Below, in pieces: positions 35,151 through 47,829 of a DNA stretch of 64,000 nucleotides. The notes below the pieces were generated by a model. That model was given only the letters and a program-made list of their open reading frames with translations. It searched no databases and was not told the DNA's origin. The number at the start of each line of letters is the position of its first letter. The stretch's first letter is position 1. The stretch is from Coptis chinensis (lineage: Eukaryota; Streptophyta; Magnoliopsida; Ranunculales; Ranunculaceae). A program made the position numbers and the translations under genes. Location of the stretch: the NCBI GenBank assembly GCA_015680905.1, contig CM027385.1, positions 78,451,501 through 78,515,500 of the forward strand. The letters run 5' to 3'.

Positions 35151-38100
35151 GCCGAGTATTTTTAAAATCGTATTTTTCTATTTAATTAATTAATTTAATT
35201 ATTTATTTTCAAAATTAAATCGGATGGGACTTCGAGATATGTGGGCCTGGTTTTGGGCCGAGTGATTGTTGGGCTTGGTTTCGGACCAAGTATATAAACA
35301 CTTTTTCTAGAAAATAGGGTTCATAAAAAGAATAAAAAATAATGAAAATGGAGGCGAGCTTAAAGTTTGGATTTACGGAGAGGGTGGGAGCGGCGATTTC
35401 GGGTTCGGAGAAATTCGTTGGAGCTGTTCATACAGGTGAGTAGCTATTTTTGCTATTTCACCGGATTTATAATTTTTCGGCTATACAAACGAGATTTTTT
35501 ACTGTCTAAGGTTTCGTTGATTTTCTGTAGTTATTCTCTATAATGTCCAAGTGTTAAATGGGCTAAGGTTAGCATAGTGTTGTTTTTTATATTATTGATT
35601 CGAACTGTCAAAGCTTTGAAGAGCAAAGCTTCGAGGAGCGGCAATGGCGGCTCCTCTGTCCGTTTGCGTGTCTGTTAAACTGTGATGGGGATGGGTTGGT
35701 TGAAATCGGTGGTTAGAATGTTAGGATGGATATTGGGTGTGGCTGTAAAGCTCGCACTGTTCATCAATGGCGTCGCCGGTTATGATATTGGTTGAACTGT
35801 TATACAGTTTCGGATGGGTGGTTTAATTGTTGTGGTGTATTGGTTGTGTGTGTGGGGCTGTTGAGTGGGGGCTTGACAGTGGGCGGAATGGAGCTTCGAA
35901 TCCGGCGTCAATGGCGTTACTGCCATTACTGTGTTACTGAAGGATTTGGTTTTTGTATTTATTTTCGTGTTTGAACTGTTTTTGGTTGAGGTTGTGGGTG
36001 GTTGATGTATGTTGGTATGTGGGAAGGTTGGTTGAGTGATAAGGGCTGTCGATTGAAGCTCGAAGCTCCATCAATGGGGTCGCGATTTTCAGATCTAGAT
36101 TTAGGAAGATTTTTGAGTGTATGATTTTCGGTTTTCGCATTCATTAATGTTAGAGGGTTTTTGTTTGGGAGTCTAACCGATTTAATGGAATGGGAGATGG
36201 TGGTGGCCGGAGATTGGTGGCTGGAGGAGGAGAGAAGGGAAGAAGATGAACAGTAATCCGAATTTGGGCCTGGGTTGGTGTATTTGGGCCCGAGGTTATG
36301 TGGTTTGCTTGGGCCGGTCCATGTTAGGTTAAACTATTTTGGATCAGTTTGATTAAGTTTTAGTTTGGGCCGGACCACATCAGTTTTGGTTGGGCCAGCT
36401 CTTTTTAGTTTTGTGTGGACCAATTCTTTTTAGCCTTTGTTTTGTATGGACCAGTTCAATTAAGATTGGACCACTTTGGTTTAGTTTGGTTGGGTCCGGA
36501 CTATGACCTTGGTCGAGCCTACGAGAAATACGACTTTTGACCTTAAATGTATAACCATTCTTACTTTCTGAACCTGTCGAACGGAAAAACCGGTTTGACT
36601 TTGACAATGATGAATTGACTTTGACCAGGACAGTTTGACTTTGACCAGGACAATTTGACTTTGACTATGACATGTTGAGTTTGACCTTGACCATGATGTG
36701 TTGACCTTTGACCGTTGACTTTGACCGTTGACTTTGACTGTTGACCGTTGACTGGGAATGTTGACTTTTCTAATTTTTCACATATTTGATTATACGGATA
36801 AATATAATAATAAAATATTGTTGAGATTGTATAACTTGGTTTGTCATTATCTAATTTAGATTTGGCGTGGAGTAGTGTGTAAAAGATATATATATTGGGC
36901 TTTGATTGTGGATGGACCGTTTATTTGTGCTACGTTTTATGTGTATATTATATGGACACATATAGTAATAAAATCTTGTGGAAGTTTTGGTATATATTTG
37001 GTTGTCATTATCTAAGAAAGATTTGGACATTGATGTTGTGTATTTTTGACGCGTGGCGATATTGAGGTGTTAGGAGACATTATATTCCTAATACGTTATA
37101 ATAAAGATGTATCACGATCGTTGAAGCATTGTGACGTGATATAATATCTTTGGGATATTTATATTAATGCAATATCTTGGAGAAATGTATATACACTCCA
37201 TTATTTTATATGTGAGATGCTAATATAGTATTGGTGAATGTTTGCGGGAGTGTGGGGTAGTCTGATAATATATTGCAAGACGCGTGAAAGAATGAAAGTG
37301 ACTATGAGATATAATTGAGATGTTTAGATATTATGGCTTAGTGCAATAAGGTAATTGACACCTAGCGTGATATAGTAGAAATGTTTATGAGTCGTTAATG
37401 TATGACACGAATAAATTACGAAACGAAAATCCTAAGAACGACTACCACAACTCGTGTGATTGGCCCTCCGGCGTTTGATTAATCCGAATGGCCTTCGGCC
37501 TCTTCCTACGGCGTTCAAGAAAATTTCGAATGGCCTCCCTGGCGAAATAGAATAGTGGCTTGATTATTAGTTCGCAAAATAAACGATGATGCATATATTT
37601 TATCTTAGAATAGTGGCGGTCTTACATAGATTTGGCTTCCAGGTGTGAGGATTTACGGTGTCGCGGCATCCATTTCAGTGGAGTTACGCCGAGTGGCTCA
37701 TTATGTAAGGGAGGCATGTGGATGTACATGTTGTGGTGGGGTTGCGATTGTGGTAGCCAGGGAAACTAGGTAAGACATAGATCTGGCGTGATTTTAGGGA
37801 TACACAAAGAAAAGCCCGAAATAATCTAATTATGGTAATATGTTTGGTTGGTTATTTGTTTAGTTAGAACCTAAAAGCGCCTCGATGGAGGAACTACATG
37901 CCTTATTTATGATGTGTATAGTTTGTTGTGTGGTTAGTGGGAAGTTAAAAGCCTCGATTGGAGGAACTCCACCGCCTAGATTATTGAACTTAAGGATGTT
38001 GTATTAGTCGTTAAAAGTTAAAGGCTCGATGGAGGAACTAAGCTGCGTAGTATGGATTGTGTATGTATATGTATAATTATATGTTGTATTTTAGGGCTAC

Positions 38101-38555
38101 TCACACCGGCATTTTATAATCTTGTCGACCCGATTTGCATGTTTGCTTATCGGGTGTGTTCATTCAATGAACATAGTTGATAAGTTTTGATGAGGTTTAG
38201 TGTTGAAGAAGATTGGTTCTTTGCTTGTGGTTTTGCGTTAAGCGTTCATCTCGGATCACGTTTTGTTTTCCGCGAGGTGATATAGCTTTTCGGTCTAGAC
38301 AATGTTTTTGTATTCTCATTTGTATATTTTAATTAAAGAGTTATTGAAAAGAGATTTGTAATCTAATCTTAATTAGGAATTTTTGTAATGAAGAGGACTT
38401 ATGTATAATTGAAATTTTTATTGGTTTTTAATTATCCGCATATTTTAAAACTGTTTATGGGTTTTTGGGAGTGGAGAGTGCGTCACACCTCAGAGATCGA
38501 AGAGTCGGGGACAAATAATGTTTTTCCGAATTCTGTCGAAATTCGGGGTGTGACA
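35151..38555. mobile_element. Probable gypsy solo LTR inserted in copia II gag
   Basis: A 3405-bp insertion without coding capacity, flanked by ATAGC (35146-35150 and 38556-38560). The right end CGGGGTGTGACA and left CCGAGTATTTTTAAAA resemble termini of Del/Tekay-type chromovirus LTRs. The left terminal bases (expected TG...) are missing. It contains a TTGAC cluster (36593-36766) and three spaced TCGATGGAGGAACT-like repeats (37860-38040). Confidence 0.6.
36593..36766 (+). repeat. TTGAC-rich cluster
   Basis: About 19 TTGAC(C/T/A) words in roughly 175 bp, arranged as irregular TTTGACTTTGACC units. TTGAC(C/T) is the W-box core bound by WRKY factors. Whether these sites are used is unknown. Confidence 0.85.
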
Positions 38556-38560
38556 ATAGC

Positions 38561-38640
38561 AAGTCTTCCATCTTGGCTTTCCAGATGGTGTAGTTCTTCC
38601 TATTCAGACTCATCATGCGAGTATTCACGAAATGGTCCAT
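38561..38640 (-). pseudogene. Copia II gag N-terminus (cut off by the solo LTR)
   Basis: Reads MDHFVNTRMMSLNRKNYTIWKAKMEDLL, the NYxxWKxKMEDLL block of copia gag. It is interrupted at 38556 and gag would resume at about 35145. Confidence 0.75.
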
Positions 38641-38751
38641 CTCTACAAGTTATTTAACCTCAAATCTTTCTCGGGGAATTTTCACAAACACCTTTCCGAC
38701 CAAGATTCGGATAACACCCTAGGCTATTCTAACCAAGGCTCTTATACCACT

Positions 38752-39372
38752 CGTTGGGGATTATACCAATACCAATCGATTCCCCACTACACAGATAACT
38801 TGTATTTGAACACAATTCAACTCTGGACAAAATCTAAATATCAACTACAACCTATATTAACATGCCCAACTCGCTAAGCAACTATTAACAACAGATAATA
38901 ATGTAAAGCAGTAAAAGCAAACCACAACATAAAGATTTACCGTGGTTCGGCCAATGATGTCTACTTCCACAAGAGCCAGTTCTTTATAAAGTGGGAAGGA
39001 AGATTACAATCTCTCTTTTCGGTCTACCAGCTTACTAGATCACTCTTATCTCTTTCTGAGGGTTATATCTCAGTTCTTGTGGTGAGGCCGAAATTAGACC
39101 TGGCTTGGCTGGCGGGGTAACTATCTTGAGTCGCTCTTCGAACGCGCGCTTTAACGCGAATCGAGTCCGAGATGGTCGCGGCCTTCGAGAGCTGGTCGCA
39201 CCAACGTCGCGGAGTCCGGTTGCCCCTTTGGCTGTCGGTCGCCTAATATCTTGGAACTCGGAGCTGGCAGTGCCTCTTCGAGCGCTTGGTGCGCTCTGAC
39301 GAATCCGAAGCCGAATTTGCTCCGTTTCTCTCCAGCTCTGTTTCTCTACTCATGTGGGAGATAACTCCAACA
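38752..39372 (-). repeat. Copia II right LTR
   Basis: 621 bp, ends AACTCCAACA. Compared with the left LTR, CTCCAGCTCTG here is CTCGACTCTG there, and GAGCTGGCAGTG is GAGCGGGTGTG. Confidence 0.88.
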
Positions 39373-39377
39373 CTTTT

Positions 39378-39542
39378 CTATTTGTATCATGTGGACGGTG
39401 GACCATTTCGCACCAGGAGTCAAGAAATTCGCTGATTGACATGTGTGGTCATAAAAGTTTGTCCTATCACTTGTTTCTTAGTTGTCATCAAATGCAATGC
39501 AGACACAGTGATCTAAGCCAGAAACCTCCCTAGAGCTAAAAA
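39378..39542 (+). promoter_or_regulatory. Short upstream region of gene 2
   Basis: Only 165 bp of gene-like upstream sequence remain between copia II and the ATG. It keeps CATAAAAG (about 39451-39458) but has CATGTG in place of the CACGTG of gene 1. Confidence 0.4.
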
Positions 39543-40075
39543 ATGTTCTCCGCCATGATTGATAATACAATAAAAACTGGATCAGATTATGATCGAATTC
39601 AAGAACTAAAATCATTTGATGATACTAAAGCCGGTGTGAAAGGACTAGTTGATGAAGGTGTCACGAAAATCCCACAAATATTCATCCACCCACCATCATC
39701 AGATATGAAATTATCTCTGGGTGGTAACTACAGGATTCCAGTGATAGACTTCACAGGTGTCCAAAATGATACTACTCGACGTAGTAGCATAGTTGAAGAA
39801 GTCCGTCGTGCATCTGAGACAGGCGGCTTTTTTCAGTTGGTGAACCATGGAATAGACGTACGTGTATTGGATGAAATGATTGGAAGTGTACGAAAGTTTC
39901 ATGAACAACCAAAGGAAGTGAAGTCCAAGTACTATACTCGTGATCTTAGTGTAAAAGTGAGATATAGCAGTAACTTCGAGTTGTACCAATCTCCTGCTGC
40001 TAATTGGAGGGACTCAATGAGTTGTACTATGGCTCCTGAACCTCCCAGTCCTGAAGAGTTGCCTTTGGTGTGCAG
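39543..40075 (+). CDS. Gene 2 exon 1
   Basis: Codes the DIOX_N part and SPAANWRDS; donor GTGCAG|GTATAT as in gene 1. Confidence 0.87.
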
Positions 40076-43000
40076 GTATATATGTTCCCCCTTGGTTTTG
40101 TTGGTTGATGTTATTAATTAACTTATGTTTAAGAGCAGCTTGATTAGATATAAGGAATTGTAGCAAAAACTGGTAATATCTAGTGATAGAGAAATTAATT
40201 TTCAATTTTTAGAATACATGAGCGTTCAGATCAATTGGTTATTTTTTATCTTTCCGTTTTCCCTCAAAAGAGTGGAGCATGATCTCCCTGAGAGGAGAAT
40301 GACCATCATTGACTGACAACTTCTTCTTCTCTGACCAGACTCTTTTTGAAGATTTTTCTTCTCTAAGAACTGATCTAACATATACTACCATGGAAAACCC
40401 ACTAGCTTCAGTCAATGATTTTCCCCCCTTACCAGCAACATCTCCAACCGTTGCTAGCTAGTAATGTTCCTCCTCAAGATTCAAACTTGACTTCTCCATT
40501 AGTTCAAGTTCACATAAACAAGCAATACAACAATCTTCGTACCAGAGTGTCGAAGAAACAAGGTGTGGTCAGCTTGACTCTGAACATATCCATATGCAGT
40601 CATGGTTGCAGCAAATGTTTCAGTCCAAGTGCGAGGAGACTATTTAAGCCCATAGATAGACTTTTTCAACCGGCACACTAAGCCCGAAGTAGAAGAAAAA
40701 ACGGAAACCAGGTGGTGAAGACATATACACCTCTTCTTGTAAAGCCCCATTGAGAGAGGCATTTTTCACATCCATCTGAAAAAGGGGCCATGACTTGGAC
40801 GCAGCAAGAGAAAAAATAACTCGAATCGTATTCATCTTGGCCACAAAAGCAAAGGTCTCCTGATAATCAACCCCATGAATCTGTGCATACCCCTTAGCAA
40901 CCAACCGAGCCTTGTACCTACTAACTGTTCCATCTCGGTTTTGTTTCACCGTGAAAACCCATTTACACCGGCGCTCTATATGGCGGAAGAGAAACCAAGA
41001 CCTAAGTATTATTGACCTCTAATGCATGTAATTCCTCCAACATTGCAAAGACCTTCCAATGAAATTTTGGGCCAACACCTCCGCTTAATCGTGACGTGGT
41101 ATATCAACCAATGAGAGAGAAGCACGAAAAAAGATCAGTAACTAGGAGACAAACGATGATCCGAAGTATAATCGGTGATAGAATAAGCTACAATATTAGC
41201 ATATCTAGTCGGCATTCTGCGCAAGTATGCTTTCTTTCCAACAAACAATAGGTGGAGTATCAGTTCTATCAACAACCGGTAAATCAACATCAATAGTAAC
41301 TAGTACAGGAGGGATAAGAGATGGCTCAATACCTGATAAAAGTGAATCAGTGGCAAGTGGTGAACTTGGAGAAGCAGAAGATGTCGGGCAGTCTGGTGGA
41401 GAAGGTTGGCCCCCTGGATATCGACGAGTATTGAGCTGTAAAGGAGGTGAAACCAAATGTGGAACTGGAGGGGAGACTATAGGCTCTGGCTGAACACTCA
41501 TCGGAAGTGGAAAAGAAATAGGAACCGAATGTGAATCCTCATGAGGAAAAGGGAATACCGGAAACCACTCCTCCTGAGATAGAACATCACCTGAAAAGAA
41601 TGGAGCATGTTCGAAGAAAGTAACGTCCATGGAGATGAAACAACGACGCGATGAGGGGTGATAACACCGATAACCCTTATGAGTATGAGAGTAACCAAGG
41701 AACACACATTTCAAGGCACGTGGATCTAGTTTAGAGATAGACCTAGTGACTTGGACGAAACAAACACACCTATAAACACGAGGTGGGATTTGAAAAACAG
41801 AACGATCAGGATGAATAATGGAATACGGAGTGCGAAAGCCAAGAGCTCAAGATAGAGAACGGTTAATGAGATACACCGCCATAAGGACAGCATCAGACCA
41901 TAAACGTGAAGGAACATTCATGCCAATAGACATAGCACGAGCAAGATCAAGAATATGACGGTTTTTTCTTTCTGACTTACCATTTTGCTGTGGAGTCTGA
42001 GTGCTAGAGGTTTGATGCAAAATACCATTGGCCTCATAGAACTGTCGAAGACCATGAGATAGAAATTCCCCACCCTGATTGGAACGAAAGACTTTAACTG
42101 TTGTACCAAACTGTGTACGAACCATTGCAGTAAAACTCTGGAAAATGGAGGAGACTTTATTTTTGGATTTCATTAAATAAACCCAAGTACACCTAGAGAA
42201 TTCGTCAATGAATAACACAAAATAACGAAATCCTAAAAGCAAGCCCCGACCGGGGGACCCCAAACATCAGAGTGCACAATATCAAACAAAGACGAAGTTT
42301 TATTACTACTTAATGGATAAGGGCTACAATGATGTTTATCCAGTTCACATGTCTCACAAGATAGACTTGACATGGATACTTTGGAAAAGAAAGATGGAAA
42401 CAAATAACGTAGATACTCAAAAGAAATATAACCTAAGCGGTGATGCCAACGTAACACGCTTTTACATTTTCACCACCGCATCGAAGACTCTAACCGGAGG
42501 GCATGGGAGAGATCAAGAAATAGGTCTATCCCGTACATATAAGCCACCCTCTTCACGTCCATCGCCAATCACCTTCTGCGACACCGGATCTTGGAAAACA
42601 CAAGAAGATGGATAAAAGGTTACACTGCAGTTTACATCTTTGGTAAGTTTACTAACAGAAATAAGAATGGTGATCAACTTGGGGACATGAAGAACATCAG
42701 GTAACAAAAATGAATCAGTAATTGGGATACAACCCTGCCCTACAATAGGTGTTTCAGCCCCATTGGCAAGACGAACTGTCCGTTTCCAAGAACTAGATGC
42801 ATAATTCCGAAAAAGAGAAGACATACCAGTCATATTATCAGTGGCACCCAAATCAACAATCCAGGGTGAAGTCCGGGATGCAGAAGCATTATTGGCAGAT
42901 GCAAAATTACCTGCATGAGAAGGTCCCGGTTGAGAAGACATAAAGAGAAATTGCCAGAACCTGCTGATCTCTTTTGGAGAAAAAGCACTAGAAGCATAAG

Positions 43001-44060
43001 TCTCTAATGTACTAGAGTCAGCAGATAGGTGTGCTGAGGACTGAGATGTTGATCGTGGTGGTTGAAAACCAGGAGGACGACCGTGTAATTAATAACATGT
43101 TGCCTTTACATGCCCAAATCTACCACAATGATCACACTTCTTGTTTGGAGGACGAGAACTACCAAAGGCCGTTGGCAATGGCAAAAGCCCAGGTAATGGT
43201 GCCCGGAAAGTTTGTGGAGGAACTGACGGTGGTGGCGGATAAGCATAACGGATCGCCAAAGCGTAAGTCTCGCATGAAGGCCGAGAGTCTGAGCACTGGC
43301 TTCGGCGACTCGATCAGAGAGACAATAGGCATGTGCTTCCTCGAGAGTTGGGAACGGATGCTTGTCAAGCAGATGAACAACAACATACTCAAACTCAGGA
43401 TTGAGCCCAGCAAGAAACTGAAATACTCGATTCTTCTCCACAATTTTTGCATAAATCTCTGCTGCATTAACTAGCCATTCAATAAAACTATCATAATGAT
43501 ATAGTTCTTCCCAACCAGATCGAAGTCTGGCATAGTACGCCCCAAGAGATCGAGTTCCTTGTTTGAAATTTCCAATCTCATTGGAAAGTTGGAAACTCCT
43601 TGCATTATTTTGTCATTAAGAATATACTGTACGAAGAGATTCCCAAATAAGATATGCAGTGTCTGTAAACAAATAGCCAGCAGAAATCGTTGGTTGCATA
43701 GAATTAATCAACCAAGTCCTCACCATAGAATCATCTGAGAACCACTTAGCGTACTTCGGATCAGTTTCTGTAGGTGCCTTTTCTGCACCCAGAAGAAATC
43801 CTATCTTTCCACGGCCTCCAACAAACAATTTTACAGACTGTGCCCATCGAACATAGTTCAAACCATCTAGTAGCTATGAGGTAACTTTCAAATTCGGATT
43901 ATCATGAACAGGGTAGAAGGACTGAACATCTTCACCCGTTCTAACCGAAGAAGCAGTCGAGATAGTAGACTCATCACTATTAGTCATATCGATTAAATAA
44001 TTATCTCAAAAATAATAAACAGATCTAAGATTTAGATCAACACGTATCGCATCTCGTGAT

Positions 44061-44099
<39 letters not shown>

Positions 44100-46063
44100 C
44101 AGAAGCTTAGGTTGCAATCAGAACAATTTGCTTTAATAGTTCTGATATCATGTAGAAAGTAATTTAGGGAAAAGTTAAGTGAATGAGAGAGCTCATCATT
44201 TATATTTATAGAATCATAATAGAAACCCTAGAAAGGGTAATAAAATAATTACAGAGGTAATATAGGAAAAATACTATAATAGCCCCGCTAACTGAGTGGC
44301 CCCAACACTTGCATTGCCTAAGAGCACATCAAGGTATGCAATGCCTTCAGTGAATCAACATCAATGGACTACTGTGAAACCAAAGGAAGAAAGAGGATCC
44401 AAGTGCATTCTTCAGGAGAAATAGAGCATACACTTGCAATGATGAAGAATGTAAAGTCACTAATAAAAAACAAAATAGATGAGATGTCTTGAAGACTACA
44501 CCAAAGACCTTACTCTTGGACTCACTTATGTGTGTTGTGCTTGTGAAGGTTTCTTTTGTAGCTACGAGAAAGTGCAGACTCATCTCAGGAAGGATCATCC
44601 TAAGATAGTGAAGGAAATCATGATGAGAAAGTAGGATTTTGATATCACTACTTTCGTAGGTTAGATTGATGCATGTCTAGTGTATCATCTCTTCTATGTT
44701 AGGCTTGAATTGAAATAGCGATTAGCTTGTGTATGGCTTGATGCCCGTTGAACTTGTAAGTTTATTGTGTTACTCCCTTTAATGATCTAACTCTTAGGGG
44801 GTTTTTGTAAGGTTCTATCTTTGGCAATAAAACGGCCGTCTGCCGTAACCCCAGCTTAATTTTTTTTTTAAATGATCTCCCTGAGCTCAGTTTTTGGACT
44901 TGTGCAAGTAAGGAGATAGCAGTACCAGTGTTTAGTACTTCAGTAGTACAAACTAACTAAAAGTTTCTTGCTGCAAAGCCTGGTAAATTTCTGGGACTAG
45001 GTACTAGTACAAGTATATACAACCATCTATCTGCTAATTAAGATAAAAAAACACTGCTGCATCCAAACATCTGGGTGAACTGTGAAAGTGTGAAGTATCA
45101 AACTTAGATTAAGTATGAAGATCTTTTACTGTAACAGGTAACTACATGTAATTATTACTATGACTTACCGGTAGTACCTATCATTTTGCTGAACATCTTT
45201 GCAACAAGCACTAATATATAATATTGACCATTTCTAAATAAAGACATAAGTGGGTCTTATCTTGCTTTCTTTGATTTAAAGGGATATACTGCTGGAGTTT
45301 TCTAAGCATGTTCAAGTATTAGGGGATACTTTGTCTGAAGTTATATCAGAGGCTCTCGGACTCAACTCGAACCATCTTAAAGACATGGGTTTTGTGGAGG
45401 GTCTTTCTGCTGCATGTCACTATTATCCAGCATGTCCAGAACCAGAACTGACCATGGGAATCACCAAGCATTCTGATCCTGATTTCTTCACTGTCCTACT
45501 ACAAGATCACCTAGGAGGTTTACAAGTTCATCACGAAAACCAATGGGTTGACGTCTCTCCCCTGCGTGGAGGTTTAATAATAAATATAGGTGACATTCTT
45601 CAGGTAAATTAATTAAGCATTGTTTTTTTTCTCTAACTTGTTCTACAAAAATCACATTTTCCCATTATTTAGCGTGTTGAGGCATGTTGCTCTAAGGAAC
45701 CCCTTGAAAGAATTAAGACACACTTACAATTTCCCACAGTATATAAGTTTATTTGATTTTAAATTTATTTTGAGTACGTTTAATTTTGGTTGTGGACGTC
45801 CTGTCCTAATGCAGCTTGTCTCGAATAATAAACTTAAGAGCAGTGAGCACAGAGTGCTTGCCAAAAGAGAAGGGCCAAGAATTTCTGTGGCATGCTTCTT
45901 CAGGCCAGGTTTGCAGTCGACCAAGGTATATGGTCCCATCAAAGAGTTGCTGTCAGAACAAAATCTTCCCCTATTCAGGGAAACTACTGTACGTGATTAC
46001 CTTGGTTACTACTTTAACAAAGGATTGGATGGGGAGTCTGCTCTTACACATTTTCTCTTGTGA
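39543..46063 (+). CDS. 2-oxoglutarate/Fe(II) dioxygenase, ACC-oxidase-homolog type, gene 2 (join 39543-40075, 45282-45603, 45815-46063)
   Basis: Splices in frame to 367 residues, one fewer than gene 1 (SLGGN for SVLGSN). The iron ligands (H241, D243, H297) and RxS (R307, S309) are kept. Differences from gene 1 are few: HEQPKE for YEQPKE, SSNFELY for NSNFDLY, GITKH for [13 protein letters not shown] for LAYYSSKG. Intron 1 is 5.2 kb and contains retroposon I with part of copia I. Substrate unknown. The copy sits just behind copia II with a very short upstream region, so its expression may differ from gene 1. Confidence 0.87.
40512..44293 (-). mobile_element. Copia I remnant in gene 2 (3' end on sense strand deleted)
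   Basis: Starts abruptly at ATAAACAAGCAATACAAC, equal to 23764 onward in gene 1. It keeps RT start (40644-40949), integrase (41847-42263, with [20 protein letters not shown]), GAG-pre-integrase (42233-42457), protease (42513-42941, also DLGAT), gag (43106-43861) and one LTR (44151-44293), then GAGTG. The RNase H and other LTR are gone. The ORFs are longer than in the gene 1 copy. Confidence 0.88.
44151..44293 (-). repeat. Copia I LTR, gene 2 copy
   Basis: 143 bp, ends GCTAACT where gene 1 has GCTAACA, followed by the same GAGTG target bases. Confidence 0.88.
45282..45603 (+). CDS. Gene 2 exon 2
   Basis: Acceptor TTGATTTAAAG|GGATA, donor TTCAG|GTAAAT. Codes [13 protein letters not shown]. 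Confidence 0.87.
45815..46063 (+). CDS. Gene 2 exon 3
   Basis: Acceptor CTAATGCAG|CTTGTC; ends ALTHFLL and TGA. The downstream 700 bp are nearly identical to those of gene 1. Confidence 0.87.
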   Translation, partial: LVSNNKLKSSEHRVLAKREGPRISVACFFRPGLQSTKVYGPIKELLSEQNLPLFRETTVRDYLGYYFNKGLDGESALTHFLL

Positions 46064-46812
46064 CTTTGGATTGGTCCTTGGAAGACTTTATAGCTACTAC
46101 AAATGGTTATTTCATGGCAGGGTACCTTGTTTACATTTGTATTTAGAGACAGATGCATGTCATGGTAGTGATTTTGGTGGTTGTGCTCCTGTTGCCGAAG
46201 TTGGGCCTAGATATATGCATGCAGGGGCACTGAAGTTAGAGAGGAGACTTTCTTGGATTAAAAACAAAGTATAGATGAAAGTTTGCATTTTAGGTCCCAA
46301 AAACCTTCTTCACAGTCCACTGTTGATATTGAATCCGTAACAGATATATATGAACGATGACATTGATAATGTGATCTTTAAAATTGTTTTTGAACGTGTC
46401 TATCTGTTAGTCTCTGGTTCATAATTCATAGTGTGCATTTAAATTTTAATGAGGTTGCATGCGTGACTAAAACTTCTTGATGGAATCAAGGGACCACTCT
46501 CTATTTCTGCATTTCTTTTATTGCTTTGACTGAGAGCATCCATAATTCCATAACCACTTAATCTAGTGAAGAGTAGTCTCTTCCCCCTAATCTCTTTAGA
46601 AAAAGCATGCTTGAGTGCTTGACTATACTGAAGTGAATCTATTATAAAATGCAGAACTGATTAACGTGGGGATTTTGTCGGTGATAGACATGTTCAAACT
46701 CACATGATTGTTTTGTTGTGGGATTCATACAAGCTTGTCCTATCCTTGTTTCTTATATTAGTTAAGTACAATACAGACAGAGATCAAAGCCGGAAATCTC
46801 CCTAGACAAAAA

Positions 46813-47087
46813 ATGTTGTCCACCATGATTGAAAATCCAATCAAAACTCAATCAGATTATGATCGAAAACAAGAACTGGAATCATTTGATGATACTAAAG
46901 CCGATGTGAAAGGACTGGGTGATGAAGGTGTCACGAAAATCCCTCAAATATTCATCCACCCACCATCATCAGTTGATCTCAACAAAAATACATCTCTGGG
47001 TAACTACAGAATTCCAGCGATAGACTTCAAAGGTGTCAAAAATGTTACAACTCGGTCGTAGCATCGTTGAAGAAGTACGTCGTTAAA
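46813..47087 (+). pseudogene. Truncated dioxygenase exon 1, after gene 2
   Basis: Same truncation as 30030-30302, ending at GTACGTCGTTAA. Here the frame holds through IPAIDFKGVKNVTTR and stops at TAG (47059-47061) because one triplet context differs. It shows that the pseudogene was duplicated together with the gene in front of it. Confidence 0.9.
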
Positions 47088-47296
47088 TCAACTTTCAAAC
47101 TACACTGTCAACATTGATTTGTCTACTATATTTTTTTTATGTCGTCGCTTGTGATGAACTTTTCTCTTTGTATCATGTGGACTGTGGACCATTTCGCACG
47201 AGGGGTCATAAGAGTTTGTCCTATCACTGTTTCTTAGTGGTCATCAAGTGCAATACAGACAGTGATCTAAGCCAGAAACCTCCCTAGAGCTAAAAA

Positions 47297-47829
47297 ATGT
47301 TCTCCGCCATGATTGATAATCCAATGAAAACTGGATCAGATTATGATCGAATTCAAGAACTAAAATCATTTGATGATACTAAAGCCGGTGTGAAAGGACT
47401 AGTTGATGAAGGTGTCACGAAAATCCCACAAATATTCATCCACCCACCATCATCAGATATGAAATCATCTCTGGGTGGTAACTACAGGATTCCAGTGATA
47501 GACTTCTCAGGTGTCCAAAATGATACAACTCGACGTAGTAGCATAGTTGAAGAAGTCCGTCGTGCATCTGAGACAGGCGGCTTTTTTCAGTTGGTGAACC
47601 ATGGAATAGACGTACGTGTATTGGATGAAATGATTGGAAGTGTAGGAAAGTTTTATGAACAACCAAAGGAAGTGAAGTCCAAGTACTATACTCGTGATTT
47701 TCGTGCAAAAGTGAGATATAACAGTAACTTCGATTTGTACCAATCTCCTGCTGCTAATTGGAGGGACTCAATGAGTTGTACTATGGCTCCTGAACCTCCC
47801 AGTCCTGAAGAGTTGCCTTTGGTGTGCAG
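47297..47829 (+). CDS. Gene 3 exon 1
   Basis: Codes residues 1-177 and two bases of the next codon; donor GTGTGCAG|GTATAT. Upstream, CATAAGAG replaces the TATA-like CATAAAAG of gene 1. Confidence 0.87.

Larger units (their letters stand above)
30382..39372 (-). mobile_element. Ty1/copia element II (9 kb, with a nested solo LTR)
   Basis: LTRs 30382-31117 and 38752-39372. Perfect target duplication CTTTT (30377-30381, 39373-39377). The continuous site is seen before gene 3 (GATGAACTTTTCTC at 47153-47166). The sense strand is minus: a primer site TGGTATAAGAGCC (tRNA-Met type, one change) abuts the right LTR, and a purine tract lies at 31118-31127 (plus-strand ATCTCCCCCT). RT and RNase H resemble the Tork/TNT1 group. 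Gag is split by a 3.4-kb insertion (35151-38555). Confidence 0.9.
40293..44871 (+). mobile_element. Retroposon I in intron 1 of gene 2 (deleted form with copia I remnant)
   Basis: Same 14-bp duplication ATGATCTCCCTGAG on both sides (40279-40292, 44872-44885). The 5' piece 40293-40512 holds the leader and ORF start (ATG at 40390). It then joins the interior of copia I, and retroposon sequence resumes at 44294 after the copia LTR, ending with the C2H2-like piece (stop 44632-44634) and T-rich tail. Confidence 0.85.
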
